55,894 nt of DNA from Gammaproteobacteria bacterium (GTDB taxonomy: Bacteria; Pseudomonadota; Gammaproteobacteria; SZUA-229). The notes beneath the pieces are model-generated. The model had not been told where the DNA came from, searched no databases, and worked only from the letters and a program-made list of their open reading frames with translations. The DNA lies in NCBI GenBank assembly GCA_024277705.1, contig JAJRUQ010000013.1, positions 1 through 55,894 on the forward strand. Reading direction: 5' to 3'. The translations under genes were made by a program, and so were the position numbers. Positions within the stretch are counted from its first letter, which is position 1. Every line of letters starts with the position of its first letter. Positions 33,837 to 43,103 of this stretch are shown in pieces.

Positions 33837-34631
33837 TTAAAAAAAAGTGCCTTCTATCGGTGATGAGGCCGAGGCAAAACGTTTCTTCGGCATCCGGCCG
33901 GCAAGAAAAGCTTCACGGCCACCTTCAATGGCTTTTTTCATGGCCGAGGCCATAAGTACCGGTTGTTGTGCAGCTGCGATGGCGGTGTTCATTAATATGC
34001 CGTCACAGCCCAGTTCCATGGCAATAGCCGCATCAGAAGCGGTGCCGACGCCGGCATCAACTAAAATCGGTACTTCGGCATTTTCAATGATGGTCAGAAT
34101 ATTATATGGGTTGCGAATACCCAGACCGGAACCGATGGGGGCTGCCAGTGGCATAACCGCAATACAGCCGATATTTTCCAGCTCTTTGGCGATAAGCGGG
34201 TCGTCATTGGTGTAAACCATAACATCAAAACCATCATCGACCAGAATTTGTGCGGCTTTCAGTGTTTGCAGGGCATCTGGAAACAATGTTTTTTCATCGC
34301 CCAGTACCTCCAGTTTGACCAGTTTGTGGCCGTTAAGTAATTCACGTGCCAGTTTGCAGGTACGAACGGCGTCAGCAACGTTATAACAGCCGGCGGTATT
34401 GGGTAGCAGGGTATATTTATCCAGCGGCAGGATATCCAGCAGGTTGGGTTCATCGGGATTCTGGCCAATGTTGGTGCGGCGAATGGCAATGGTGATGATT
34501 TCAGCGCCGCTGGCTGCCAGTGCCTGTCGGGTTTCTTCATTATCCTTGTATTTGCCGGTACCGACCAGTAAACGTGAATGATAGTGCTTGCCGGCGATAA
34601 CCAGCGGGGTGTCTGAATGAGTTTGTGACAT
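33837..34631 (-). CDS. thiG: Thiazole synthase ThiG
   Basis: A 264-residue (beta/alpha)8 enzyme assembling the thiazole phosphate of thiamine from deoxyxylulose-5-phosphate, dehydroglycine and ThiS thiocarboxylate. [13 protein letters not shown] near the start, the [15 protein letters not shown] motif, LVKLEVLGD with the Schiff-base Lys, [12 protein letters not shown] and [12 protein letters not shown] are all conserved. It follows thiS by 92 bp. The dehydroglycine donor here is probably made by ThiO (gene at 38233) rather than by ThiH, none of which is in view. It is likely cytosolic. Confidence 0.96.
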   Translation of the reverse strand: MSQTHSDTPLVIAGKHYHSRLLVGTGKYKDNEETRQALAASGAEIITIAIRRTNIGQNPDEPNLLDILPLDKYTLLPNTAGCYNVADAVRTCKLARELLNGHKLVKLEVLGDEKTLFPDALQTLKAAQILVDDGFDVMVYTNDDPLIAKELENIGCIAVMPLAAPIGSGLGIRNPYNILTIIENAEVPILVDAGVGTASDAAIAMELGCDGILMNTAIAAAQQPVLMASAMKKAIEGGREAFLAGRMPKKRFASASSPIEGTFF

Positions 34632-34723
34632 TATATTTGGCTGCAGAAAGTGTTAATTAAGAGGAATCAGTTGTTGTATCTAGTCTGTTGGCGGCTATTT
34701 TACGCGATTTTTAATGGTAGGGG

Positions 34724-34948
34724 TTAGCTTGTTGCTGTCATCGGGCTGCCGCCGCCAATGGCCTGAACAATTTCGACTTTATCCTGCTCTTTCAGGGTAA
34801 AACTGGAAAACTCACTACGTGAAATGATTTCCTGATTAACCTCAACAGCCAGGCGTGTATCTAGCATGTCAAGCATTGCCAGCAGCTGTGTAATATTGCA
34901 GTTGTTGTCTACTTCTGTATTTTTTCCGTTTAAAACAATCGTCTTCAT
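34724..34948 (-). CDS. thiS: Sulfur carrier protein ThiS with C-terminal extension
   Basis: A 74-residue ubiquitin-like sulfur carrier for thiazole synthesis. ILNG-type start, LAVEVNQEIISRSEFSSF and VEIVQAIGGG match the family. Active ThiS must end in Gly-Gly, adenylated by ThiF and loaded as thiocarboxylate. Here seven further residues (SPMTATS) follow GGG. Either the tail is trimmed, or this carrier behaves differently; short tails are known in some homologues. The stop is TAA, and no frameshift would restore a GG end. The operon continues with thiG and trmB. No TPP riboswitch is recognisable upstream. Confidence 0.9.
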   Translation of the reverse strand: MKTIVLNGKNTEVDNNCNITQLLAMLDMLDTRLAVEVNQEIISRSEFSSFTLKEQDKVEIVQAIGGGSPMTATS

Positions 34949-35163
34949 TTGTGTTTTCCTGTATCAGGTTCAGTGCCTGCTTAAATATGGAGTTATTATG
35001 TCATTTCGACATACAAAGCTGAAAATAAAAAATATTGTGCTATAGATTTACAAAATAATAATATAAATCTGTAACTTTTATAATTTATTAAGTCATTTTA
35101 TTACAATTGAACCAGTAAGTTCTTGTAACGGTATTATAGTGAATGTTGATTTGGGATAATTTT

Positions 35164-36201
35164 ATGTTTAAGCAGTTGTTTGCCGCTTTTATAGTGTTGT
35201 GTTGTTTTAGTTTTAATGTTGTAGCGATGAAAGGAGATAATCCGTTTGCAAAAAATGAGGTTATCAATATTGGTAAGGACATCAATTGGCGCATAGATAA
35301 ATCGTCGGGGCAGGCATCTAAAACAGTGAGTGATGATAATGGCAGTTATTATCATCTGTATTTTGATAATAAGCAGCTGAGATTATCGATTAGTAAAGAT
35401 GTTGCTGGAGCCAGAGCTAAATCGTTTAACCAGCTAGAAGTCAAGGATGTACGGATAGACGGTAAACAGGTGCCATTATTTAAATGGTGCTTGAAGAATC
35501 AGGAGCGCCATAATCGTTTTTTACAGCAGGGCTTAATGGTTAAAAAAGATATTTGTGTGATTAATGGTGAAAATGGCACGTTTATCATGCGTTTAAACAA
35601 AGAAACGCTGGTTTCACTGCAAACGGCGGATAGCCTGTTGATAATGCTTAAGCCTTTCAGAAAACCTTTGGAACTGGATTATGATATCAGTGATTTCAGC
35701 GTGATGCAGGCACAGTTGAATTCAGTCCCTGAAAAACCGGCAGCAGTGGTGGCAGTGGCAGCACCAGCACCGGTAGCTAAAGTTGTTGAAAAATGTCTGG
35801 TTAAGCCGCCTTCAGCCTATAAAAAAATCAAACCATTGGAATATACCTGTAGTGATGTAAGCTCGAAAATGCAGGCAGAAAGAAAAATGGCTGCCAAGGT
35901 TGATAAAGAAAAGGAGAAACAGAATAAACTGGCGGCAGAAAAAGAAAAACAGCGCAAGCTTGCTGAGCAGAAAAAACAGGAAGAGCTGGCTTTAAAGCTG
36001 GAGCAGGAAAAATTACTGGCAGCTGAAGCCGTTGCTATTGCGGCAAGTGAAGCCAAACAAACGGAGTTAAACAATGAAATAACGCAAAAAATGCTCAAGG
36101 TCTGTAGAAAATACTGGGACAAAGGTGAGCATCGCTGTTATTGCCAGAAATACATTGAACATGCACCTGCCAGTATCCAGGCCAGTTCAACATGTAAATA
36201 G
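35164..36201 (+). CDS. Exported coiled-coil protein of unknown function
   Basis: A 345-residue protein with a signal peptide (about 1-22, FIVLCCFSFNVVA). Residues about 25-190 look like a beta-rich domain (NWRIDKSSGQASKTVSDDNGSYYHLYF, with single Cys residues near 108 and 130). An Ala/Pro-rich hinge (AAVVAVAAPAPVAKVV) leads to a Lys/Glu/Gln-rich helix of about 90 residues (230-320) resembling TolA-like coiled coils. The C-terminus has four Cys in 30 residues (KVCRKYW, HRCYCQ, TCK). ATG 35164 is preferred over 35143 because of the signal peptide and a GGGAT site. The family is not recognised. Confidence 0.65.
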   Translation: MFKQLFAAFIVLCCFSFNVVAMKGDNPFAKNEVINIGKDINWRIDKSSGQASKTVSDDNGSYYHLYFDNKQLRLSISKDVAGARAKSFNQLEVKDVRIDGKQVPLFKWCLKNQERHNRFLQQGLMVKKDICVINGENGTFIMRLNKETLVSLQTADSLLIMLKPFRKPLELDYDISDFSVMQAQLNSVPEKPAAVVAVAAPAPVAKVVEKCLVKPPSAYKKIKPLEYTCSDVSSKMQAERKMAAKVDKEKEKQNKLAAEKEKQRKLAEQKKQEELALKLEQEKLLAAEAVAIAASEAKQTELNNEITQKMLKVCRKYWDKGEHRCYCQKYIEHAPASIQASSTCK

Positions 36202-36552
36202 GGCTTTTCCATACTGGCGGTATAATCCGTTATCTTTCTTCTGTAATATAAAGCAAGGGTATGGAAATGCCGTTGCTTTTTTTTGTGCAGTAGTTCAGTC
36301 TTGACCGGGCTGGTGGAAGCTCGATATTAAAAACAGTTTTACCGCAAAGGGGCGAAAGAGGCTAAGGACAAACAAAAGAATACAGTGTTCTGTGCGTATA
36401 ACGCGTACAAAAAAGTTTTTTTGCGCCCTTCGTGGAAAATAATCTTTTGACTTTTTGTTCGTTAATGGCCATTTGGCGTCATTACTGTCTGTTACTCCGT
36501 TGAAAGTTGATGTCATAAGCTCATTATGATGTTTGAGCCAGTAATTTATATT
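36202..36552. other. Intergenic region, no gene
   Basis: This 351-bp gap between the coiled-coil gene and the MscS gene holds no credible frame. The stretch 36340-36440 has CGCAAAG/GCGCCC words in inverted orientation (CGCAAAGGGGCGAAAG near 36343 and GCGCCCTTCGTGG near 36423), like a decayed relative of family A. The MscS promoter presumably lies in 36450-36540. Confidence 0.4.
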
Positions 36553-38208
36553 ATGAAAAAATTAATTTTCCCTCGATTATTATGTATTCTGCTTCTTGGC
36601 GTATCTGTTTTTGGCAGCGCTTATGCGGCCGATGTAGAAACGCCGACCTTAAAAGAACTGGCTGAACGTAAGGGTGCGGATGAAGAAACACTTAAAAAGC
36701 TTAGTGAAGCACCGGTGGCGGGGCCTTATGACGAATATAATCGTACAACCCCGAGGTCAAGTCTGATTGCGCTGAGCCAGGCGATTCAGGATAAGGATTT
36801 TCAGCGAGCCGTGCATTATCTTGATTTACGCTATCTACCCTTTGCGGTGGATCATGAGGTGGATGGCCCGGAGTTGATTCGAAAATTAACCATTGTTGCC
36901 CGTCGTGCGATGGATATCGATATAGGGGCATTGAGTGATGACCCGAAAGGGCATAAAGATGATGGCCTGCCCAGTTATCGGGATCGTATTACAACGGTAA
37001 AAACCAAAGATGGTCCGGTTGATATTCTGATGCAGCGAGTCCCTCGTGGCGATGGTGTATTCATCTGGAAAATATCGAATGCGACTATTGCCATGATTCC
37101 GGCACTGGACAAAGAATTTGGTTACGGTTACATCGGCGAAAAACTATCGCATTTTTTTCCTGAATATGAACTCGCCGGTTTTGAGTTATGGCAGTTAGTA
37201 ATGCTGGCAGGAATATTTCTGAGCGGTTACCTTGTCTCTTTTATTATCACCACTGTGCTGGTAAAAGTATCGCAGAAAAACAGGCGGCTTAATAAAAAAC
37301 GTCTGCAAAAATTTATTACCGGGCCGTTGCGTTTTCTTATTATTATTCTTATTTATCGTTTTTCTTTCGATATGATATCGCCATCGATTATTGCAAAAGC
37401 ACTGTTTGAGGCAAGAACACTGGTGATTGTTTCTGCGCTGTGGATAGCATTGGGCATTGTTGAATTAATCGTTTATCGGCTGGCTGACCGAATGCGGCGA
37501 AATGGTCAGGAAGACGCGGTGGTGCTGCTAAAGCCGGCGGCTACCGGTACAAAATTATTACTGGTTTTATTTGCCATTATTTCATGGATGGATAATTTAG
37601 GTTACGAAGTAACAACCCTGCTGGCTGGCCTCGGTGTCGGTGGTGTTGCGGTGGCGCTGGCAGCACAAAAGTCACTGGAAAATCTGATCGGCTCGATTAC
37701 CATTTATGCCTCGCAGCCGGTAAAGGTAGGTGATTTCTGTCAGTTCGGGAAATATCTGGGCACGGTTGAAGAAATCGGTTTGCGTGAAACGCAGTTGCGT
37801 ACGCTGGCCCGCACGGTAGTACATATTCCTAATGCATTATTTGCTTCAGCAGAAATTGAAAATTTAACGCAGCGCGACAAAATTTTATACCGTACCCGAT
37901 TGCGTCTGTCTTATGAAGAGGCCCCCGCGCAGATTAAAATGGTGTTGCAGAATATTCGTCAGATGATTGATCAGCATGAGTTTATTGATGAGCAGGACTC
38001 CAGAGTCCGTTTTATCGAATACGGTGAATATGCGCAGGAACTGGAACTGTACGTTTATATTAAAACACAGGTTTTCGTAGAGTATCTGGAACACCGTGAA
38101 GATATTAACTTGCGCATCAGCGAAATTGTTGAAGACGCAGGTGTGAAACTGGTTATACCAGCAAGAACTTCCTATATAAAAGAACTGTCAGATGCGCCGG
38201 TAACATAA
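36553..38208 (+). CDS. MscS-family mechanosensitive ion channel with periplasmic N-domain
   Basis: A 551-residue membrane protein. A signal peptide (about 1-25, ending SAYA) is followed by a soluble periplasmic domain (about 26-200), then transmembrane helices near 210-235, 255-275, 290-315 and 340-360. The pore helix LLAGLGVGGVAVALAAQKSLENLIGS is the Gly/Ala-packed TM3 of MscS, followed by the beta domain (VKVGDFCQFG, GTVEEIGLRETQLRT) and a C-terminal alpha/beta cage. The family releases solutes on hypo-osmotic shock. ATG 36553 is chosen for the signal peptide. It lies 24 bp upstream of thiO. Confidence 0.9.
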   Translation: MKKLIFPRLLCILLLGVSVFGSAYAADVETPTLKELAERKGADEETLKKLSEAPVAGPYDEYNRTTPRSSLIALSQAIQDKDFQRAVHYLDLRYLPFAVDHEVDGPELIRKLTIVARRAMDIDIGALSDDPKGHKDDGLPSYRDRITTVKTKDGPVDILMQRVPRGDGVFIWKISNATIAMIPALDKEFGYGYIGEKLSHFFPEYELAGFELWQLVMLAGIFLSGYLVSFIITTVLVKVSQKNRRLNKKRLQKFITGPLRFLIIILIYRFSFDMISPSIIAKALFEARTLVIVSALWIALGIVELIVYRLADRMRRNGQEDAVVLLKPAATGTKLLLVLFAIISWMDNLGYEVTTLLAGLGVGGVAVALAAQKSLENLIGSITIYASQPVKVGDFCQFGKYLGTVEEIGLRETQLRTLARTVVHIPNALFASAEIENLTQRDKILYRTRLRLSYEEAPAQIKMVLQNIRQMIDQHEFIDEQDSRVRFIEYGEYAQELELYVYIKTQVFVEYLEHREDINLRISEIVEDAGVKLVIPARTSYIKELSDAPVT

Positions 38209-38232
38209 TGGCCCGTTTGATGTGTAAAAAAC

Positions 38233-39318
38233 ATGCCTGATTGCATAGTCGTTGGCGGTGGCGCCATTGGTTTATTAACCGCCCGGCAATTGTTTTTACA
38301 GGGCGTTGATGTGTTGCTGCTGGAAAAGGGGGCGCTGGGCGGTGAGTCATCCTGGGCGGGCGGGGGTATTATTTCTCCGCTATATCCCTGGCGTTATGAT
38401 GATGCAGTCAACCGGCTGGCAGAGCGCAGCAAGCAGATTTACCCGGTATTAAATGAAACCCTGCTTGCTGAAACCGGGGTTGATAGCCAGCTGATTAACA
38501 GTGGTTTGTTTACCGTTACCGAGGCATCAGTAGAGATTGATGACTGGGCAAAAAAATGGTCGGTTGACGCTGCTTTTATTGATGATGTTGTCGCCATCCA
38601 TGATATCGAAAAAACAGCGGGCGCAGCTGTTGATAAAGGCATCTGGATGCCCGATATTTTACAAATCAGAAACCCGTTGTTTGTAAAGGCATTAAAAGCC
38701 AGTTTTGACCATCATTCGATTGCCTACCATGAAAATACGGCGGTCGAGGATTTTATTATAAACAATAATAAAGTTAGCGGTGTAAAAACCCGGCAGCGTA
38801 ACTATATGGCGGATAAGGTTATTATTGCCAGTGGCGCATGGAGTGGTCAGTTTAGTATTACAAAATCATCAGTGAATGTGTTACCGGTAAAAGGCCAGAT
38901 GATTATGTATAAAGGCGAACCGGGCCTGATAAAACGTATTATCTTGTCAGAAGGACATTACATTATTCCCCGAAAAGATGGTCGTGTACTGGCCGGCAGC
39001 ACACTGGAAAAAATCGGTTTTGATAAAAATATATCGGATGCAGCGCATGATGAATTACATCATGCGGCGATTGAACTGGTGCCACTGCTGTCATCTCTGC
39101 CGATTGAGCGGCAGTGGGCCGGGCTACGGCCCGGTACAGAAAAAGGCATCCCTTATATCTGTCAGCATGATGAGATAGCAGGGCTGTATATCCATGCCGG
39201 GCATTTTAGAAATGGTATCGTATTAGGTGCGGCCTCAGCAGAGTTAATGGCCGATATTATTCTGGACAGAAAACCGGGGTTCAGCACAGCGCCTTATGGT
39301 ATGCAGGCACAGCATTAA
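38233..39318 (+). CDS. thiO: Glycine oxidase ThiO
   Basis: A 361-residue FAD-dependent oxidase converting glycine to the imine needed by ThiG in thiazole synthesis. The dinucleotide site is CIVVGGGAIGLLTARQL (residues 4-20). LEKGALGGESSWAGGGIISPLYPW is the typical ThiO follow-up, and RQWAGLRPGTEKGIPYI plus HAGHFRNGIVLGAAS close the fold. It lies 24 bp after the MscS gene and upstream of the pilus operon, as in Pseudomonas. With thiS and thiG on the opposite strand 3.3 kb away it completes the oxygen-dependent thiazole route. Confidence 0.92.
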   Translation: MPDCIVVGGGAIGLLTARQLFLQGVDVLLLEKGALGGESSWAGGGIISPLYPWRYDDAVNRLAERSKQIYPVLNETLLAETGVDSQLINSGLFTVTEASVEIDDWAKKWSVDAAFIDDVVAIHDIEKTAGAAVDKGIWMPDILQIRNPLFVKALKASFDHHSIAYHENTAVEDFIINNNKVSGVKTRQRNYMADKVIIASGAWSGQFSITKSSVNVLPVKGQMIMYKGEPGLIKRIILSEGHYIIPRKDGRVLAGSTLEKIGFDKNISDAAHDELHHAAIELVPLLSSLPIERQWAGLRPGTEKGIPYICQHDEIAGLYIHAGHFRNGIVLGAASAELMADIILDRKPGFSTAPYGMQAQH

Positions 39319-39420
39319 GCCTGTTTGTTTTCATATGGGTATATTATGTGATGAACATTGCGTGATTTCAGCGCATAGCGAATGACAGAGGGTGTGTTGT
39401 GTTGCTAACATACGAGCCGC

Positions 39421-39497
39421 GCCGGAATAGCTCCAACTGGTAGAGCAAGTCACTCGTAATGACGAGGTTCGCGGTTCGATCCCGCGTTCCGGCACCA
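39421..39497 (+). tRNA. tRNA-Thr (anticodon CGT)
   Basis: A cloverleaf can be drawn. The acceptor GCCGGAA pairs with TTCCGGC; the D-stem is GCTC/GAGC. The anticodon loop CTCGTAA gives anticodon CGT for ACG. The T-arm is CGCGG-TTCGATC-CCGCG, and CCA is encoded (39495-39497) after discriminator A. The first anticodon-stem pair is an A-G mismatch, as the homologous Escherichia tRNA also has a mismatch there. A weak hairpin with a T-run (39499-39525) may end the transcript. Confidence 0.93.
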
Positions 39498-39520
39498 ATT
39501 AGAAAGTTCTAACTGTTTTT

Positions 39521-40069
39521 TTAGAAATTCGGTTTTATCGGTGCTTCTTTATACATGGCAACGCTGGACATGATTTCTTCTTTGGCTTCATCAAGGTTGC
39601 CCCAGCCTTCAACGCGTACCCATTTGCCTTCGTCCAGATCTTTATAATGTTCAAAAAAATGTGCAATTTGATCGAGTAGCATGGGCTGCATATCGTCGAT
39701 GGTTTTTGCTTTTCGAAAGGACTTACACAGTTTGTCGATGGGTACGGCAAGAATTTTAGCGTCATCACCGGATTCATCGGTCATTTTCAATACCCCGACA
39801 GGGCGGCATTGAATGACTGAACCGGCAATCAATGGTACCGGCGTGGTAACCAGTACATCAACCGGATCACCGTCTTGAGACAGGGTATGCGGTACATAGC
39901 CATAGTTGCATGGATAATGCATGGCGGTACTCATGAAACGATCAACAAACATGGCGCCGGTTTCTTTATCAACTTCATATTTAACCGGATCACTTAGTGC
40001 CGGTATTTCGATAATGACATTAATTTCGTCAGGTAGATTTTTGCCTGAGCTTACCCTGTCTAAATTCAT
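39521..40069 (-). CDS. ppa: Inorganic pyrophosphatase
   Basis: A 182-residue family I soluble pyrophosphatase. [21 protein letters not shown], the [25 protein letters not shown] signature with metal-binding Asp residues, and [20 protein letters not shown] are all conserved. It hydrolyses pyrophosphate from biosynthetic reactions in the cytosol. The length matches hexameric bacterial enzymes. It converges with the tRNA-Thr gene, with only 23 bp between. It is divergent from the pilin operon, with promoters for both expected in 40070-40321, where I see no other gene. Confidence 0.97.
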   Translation of the reverse strand: MNLDRVSSGKNLPDEINVIIEIPALSDPVKYEVDKETGAMFVDRFMSTAMHYPCNYGYVPHTLSQDGDPVDVLVTTPVPLIAGSVIQCRPVGVLKMTDESGDDAKILAVPIDKLCKSFRKAKTIDDMQPMLLDQIAHFFEHYKDLDEGKWVRVEGWGNLDEAKEEIMSSVAMYKEAPIKPNF

Positions 40070-40321
40070 AGTATGTTACCGTTAAGTCTTTATATAAATC
40101 TTTGTTAATACAGGTTTTAGTGTATTTTTTGTGTTATATAGTCTGCGTACAGTCAAATATTAAAGAGGCAGACTGCATGGATTTATGAGAATCAAGGCTA
40201 TTCTACACTTAGCTAAGCGGATAGATGCAAATATTCATAAAAAGTTGCCATTTATCCGGGATTATCCTCCCCTTGTCATTATCTGCTGGTAATTCTAAAT
40301 AACTGGTCTTAAATTAAACTT

Positions 40322-40909
40322 ATGAAAAAACATTCTGGATTTACCCTGGTTGAATTGATGATCACCATTGCTATTGTGGCAATTTTGCTCACTGTAGCCG
40401 TACCCTCGATCAAGACCTTTAGGCAGTCGAATAGTCTGATTGCTGCCAGTAATGATCTGATTTCGGCATTTAATATCGCTCGCAGTGAAGCGATTAAGTT
40501 AAATCAACGTGTGACTATCTGTTCAAGCAGTGATGGTACATCATGTTCGGATTCTGCTGAATGGAAAGATGGCTGGATTGTTTTTGTTGATGCAGATGGC
40601 AATTTTGAAGGAACCGAACTGGTCTGTGACGCTGTTGGTACCGATTGTTTATTGCGTATACATGAGGCAATTGGTGGTGGCCTTACCATAGTCGGGGTGG
40701 ATGAAAATGATAATGATATTGTAAAAATGACTTTTACCTCACGGGGTATGCCGAAAGATATCAGCGGTATTTCACAGTCAGCAATTTTCAATATATGCAG
40801 CCTGGATGACGATGGTGCTACCGTCGAATCACGGGCTGTGGTTTTAGGTTTATCAGGTCGTGTTCGAGTTTCAGATAACACAGCGGTGATTACACAATGT
40901 CCATCATGA
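40322..40909 (+). CDS. fimU: Type IV minor pilin, GspH/FimT-FimU family
   Basis: A 195-residue pseudopilin. The prepilin site SG-FTLVELMITIAIVAILLTVAVPS lies at residues 5-30, with the conserved Glu5 of the mature protein and a hydrophobic helix. The rest fits the GspH domain (LISAFNIARSEAIKLNQRVTIC, then disulfide-type Cys). It is the first gene of the minor-pilin operon, so FimU or FimT is expected; these cannot be told apart here, and the symbol is by position. Cleavage and methylation by PilD are assumed. The reading frame overlaps the next gene by 13 bp. Confidence 0.88.
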   Translation: MKKHSGFTLVELMITIAIVAILLTVAVPSIKTFRQSNSLIAASNDLISAFNIARSEAIKLNQRVTICSSSDGTSCSDSAEWKDGWIVFVDADGNFEGTELVCDAVGTDCLLRIHEAIGGGLTIVGVDENDNDIVKMTFTSRGMPKDISGISQSAIFNICSLDDDGATVESRAVVLGLSGRVRVSDNTAVITQCPS

Positions 40910-41439
40910 AGTTAGCCAGAGTCATAAGCCCGGGTTTAAGCAGTGGTTGCTACCGGCCGTTAAGCCGGTCAGGCGGTTTTACGCTGATTGAAGCACTGCT
41001 TGGTTTTTTAATATTATCGATAGGCATGTTAGGCATTGCTTCATTGCAGGCGGTCTCGTTAAAGGCCGGTAAAACGTCGGTCTATGGCTCGGTTGCTGCG
41101 CTGAAAGTTGAAGAGTTGTTTGAAAACATTCGCGCTAATCCGGATGCAATCTCATCGTATACCGGTGATGGCGTCAGTAACAATTGTTATTCATCGAACT
41201 GTAATTCGGTGGAGTTGGCTGAAAATGATGTTTATTTATGGAAACAGGGACTGACAGCGGGTCTGCCTGCAACGGCTGATACAACAACAGAGGTGACCGT
41301 GATAGATCCGGCAGTGCCTTCGAAAATGGCAACCGTTACCATAACGGTAAGCTGGGAAGAACGAAGTAAAGACAGTGAAACAGGTGTGAGTAAAAGTTTT
41401 TCTTCAACATCGAATATTTGTACCGCAAATCCATGTTGA
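40897..41439 (+). CDS. pilV: Type IV minor pilin PilV
   Basis: A 180-residue minor pilin with a prepilin site GG-FTLIEALLGFLILSIGMLGIASLQ at about residues 27-52. This is the PilV pattern, including the LLG/ILSIGMLG helix and the AALKVEELFENIRANPDAI segment that follows. The start is ATG 40897 or ATG 40906; the latter gives an ATGA overlap with the preceding stop. The leader before the cleavage site is rather long (about 27 residues). It is second in the fimU-pilV-pilW-pilX-pilY1-pilE operon and is expected at the pilus tip priming complex. Confidence 0.9.
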   Translation: MSIMKLARVISPGLSSGCYRPLSRSGGFTLIEALLGFLILSIGMLGIASLQAVSLKAGKTSVYGSVAALKVEELFENIRANPDAISSYTGDGVSNNCYSSNCNSVELAENDVYLWKQGLTAGLPATADTTTEVTVIDPAVPSKMATVTITVSWEERSKDSETGVSKSFSSTSNICTANPC

Positions 41440-41493
41440 GTCTTGCTATGAAAAATAAATTCAGTGTGTGTGAAAAATATAACAGGCAGAGTG

Positions 41494-42492
41494 ATGATTT
41501 ATAAAAAACAGATATCAGGTTTTTCGCTGGTTGAATTACTGGTTGCAATGGTGGTGGGAACGATAATCGTTACTGGAGCCTTTTCGTTATATTCTGGAAC
41601 CAGGAAAACGCAGCGATCCAGCGAAGCACAAATGGATATGGTAGCTGATGCACGATTTGCTATTGAAATGATTTCTTATGATTTACGCCACGCCGGTATG
41701 TGGGGTGGCACCAATAAAGACGGCCTGATTGAATGCCGCTCAGCTGACACCGACTGTGCAGTGAGGAATGATGAAACCATACCGACTACGGCGACAAATG
41801 ATTGTGAAGACAAGTGGTTTATAAAATTAGCACGCCCGATTTTTGGCATCGACGATGCTGATGGTAATCCTTATTCTGCTACCTGTATTCCGGAGAGTGA
41901 GGGTTATGTAGAGGGTACTGATATCATTGAAATCCGTTATGCGGATGCGAACTTGCCCGCCGCTTTAACGTCCGGGCAGACCTATGTTCGCAGCAACTTT
42001 ATCAATGGCAGGATATTTATCGGTGAAACAGTGCCAAAGTTAAGGTCAAATGATAGTGGGGCTGGCGACCCAACTACCAATAACCATAGATTAAAAGCTT
42101 ATGCCTATTATGTGAGCGACCATACCGATTCCGCGGGGGATGGTATTCCATCACTGCGGCGCGTGGCGCTGGTCTCTGGTCCCACTGTGCAAAATCAAAC
42201 CGTCATTTCAGGTGTTGCTGACCTGCAGGTACAGTATGGCGTGGATTCAGATGGTGATCTTATTATTGACCGTTATGTCAATGCCGACGATCTCGATGAA
42301 ACAGATTGGGTCAACGTTTATTCCGCAAAAATCTGGTTGCTGATGCGTAGTGACAAGGCGCAGACAGGAATCGATACTACTAAATCTTTTAGATTGGCCG
42401 GCAAAGATGCAGTAGATTATGGCGGGGATGGCGGTTACCGTTATTTTTTAGTCAGCAGTGTGGTTAATTTACGAAATATCAGGCAATTGTAG
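41494..42492 (+). CDS. pilW: Type IV minor pilin PilW
   Basis: A 332-residue large minor pilin. The prepilin site is SG-FSLVELLVAMVVGTIIVTGAF at residues 8-30. PilW-typical FAIEMISYDLRHAGMWGG follows near residue 65, and VVNLRNIRQL ends the protein. Several Cys (ECRSADTDC, NDCEDKW, ATCIPESEG) suggest disulfides in the periplasmic head. ATG 41494 is chosen; in-frame GTG codons exist at 41464 and 41491, but they leave a longer leader and the AGGCAG site suits 41494. It lies 54 bp after pilV, with stop TAG. It probably bridges tip and shaft with PilV/PilX. Confidence 0.9.
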   Translation: MIYKKQISGFSLVELLVAMVVGTIIVTGAFSLYSGTRKTQRSSEAQMDMVADARFAIEMISYDLRHAGMWGGTNKDGLIECRSADTDCAVRNDETIPTTATNDCEDKWFIKLARPIFGIDDADGNPYSATCIPESEGYVEGTDIIEIRYADANLPAALTSGQTYVRSNFINGRIFIGETVPKLRSNDSGAGDPTTNNHRLKAYAYYVSDHTDSAGDGIPSLRRVALVSGPTVQNQTVISGVADLQVQYGVDSDGDLIIDRYVNADDLDETDWVNVYSAKIWLLMRSDKAQTGIDTTKSFRLAGKDAVDYGGDGGYRYFLVSSVVNLRNIRQL

Positions 42493-42556
42493 CGTAGCCG
42501 GTAATGGTAACGAGCGGTAACGGCTGACCGATAACGATATATTTTGAGGAAGTAAT

Positions 42557-43087
42557 ATGATGAATAACAATCAATTCAAGGCCGTGATCCGTAAGCGGGC
42601 ATTTGCCCCCGGGAGTGGCAGGACCTGCCGGCAGCAGGGTTTTGTACTGATACTGGCACTGGTCATGTTAAGTGTATTGACATTAATTGGTGTGTCATCA
42701 ATGAACAGTGCAAACATAGAATTAAAATCAACCGCCAATGCGCAGCAACACCAGATTGCATTTAATGCTGATCAGGCATTGCTTGAGTACAGTGTTTCCA
42801 AGCCGGTGGTTAATGCCAAAGGTATCAATTATAAAAACAATAATCCTGATGCTGATGACCAGGTGTTTGAGCCCGATGCTGAAACATTGAATTTGAGCGA
42901 AATTCAGTCATTGAAAGCTACCGTAAAACTTTCCGGTTGTGCCGTTGCGATTGGCAACAGTCTGGAAAATGGCAAAGGTTTTAGTTTTAGTTATTTTACT
43001 ATTAATGGTGTTGCGACAAATAAAACCGGTACGGCATCATCCATCCAGGCTCAGGCAGTGCGTTATCCTGCTGCCGGCTGCACATAA
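42557..43087 (+). CDS. pilX: Type IV pilus assembly protein PilX
   Basis: A 176-residue protein with the PilX N-terminal pattern RQQGFVLILALVMLSVLTLIGVSSMNSANIELKSTANAQ at about 25-65. Like other PilX proteins it lacks the Glu5 of classical pilins. The following segment (NADQALLEYSVSKPV) is also typical. It is somewhat short, ending VRYPAAGCT with a terminal Cys that can pair with the Cys near 132. An AGGAAG ribosome site (about 42547) fixes the start. It sits between pilW and the small exported gene before pilY1. Confidence 0.88.
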   Translation: MMNNNQFKAVIRKRAFAPGSGRTCRQQGFVLILALVMLSVLTLIGVSSMNSANIELKSTANAQQHQIAFNADQALLEYSVSKPVVNAKGINYKNNNPDADDQVFEPDAETLNLSEIQSLKATVKLSGCAVAIGNSLENGKGFSFSYFTINGVATNKTGTASSIQAQAVRYPAAGCT

Positions 43088-43103
43088 TATAGAAGGTATC
43101 ATT

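Noticed and set aside
34949..35000. TPP riboswitch upstream of thiS
   Set aside because: GAACCTGAT occurs on the minus strand, but the CTGAGA and GCGnAGGGA parts and the expected stems are missing.
39498..39525. Strong terminator after tRNA-Thr
   Set aside because: The possible stem (TTAGAA/TTCTAA) is only 6 bp with a 2-nt loop. It is mentioned as weak in the tRNA entry but not listed as a feature.
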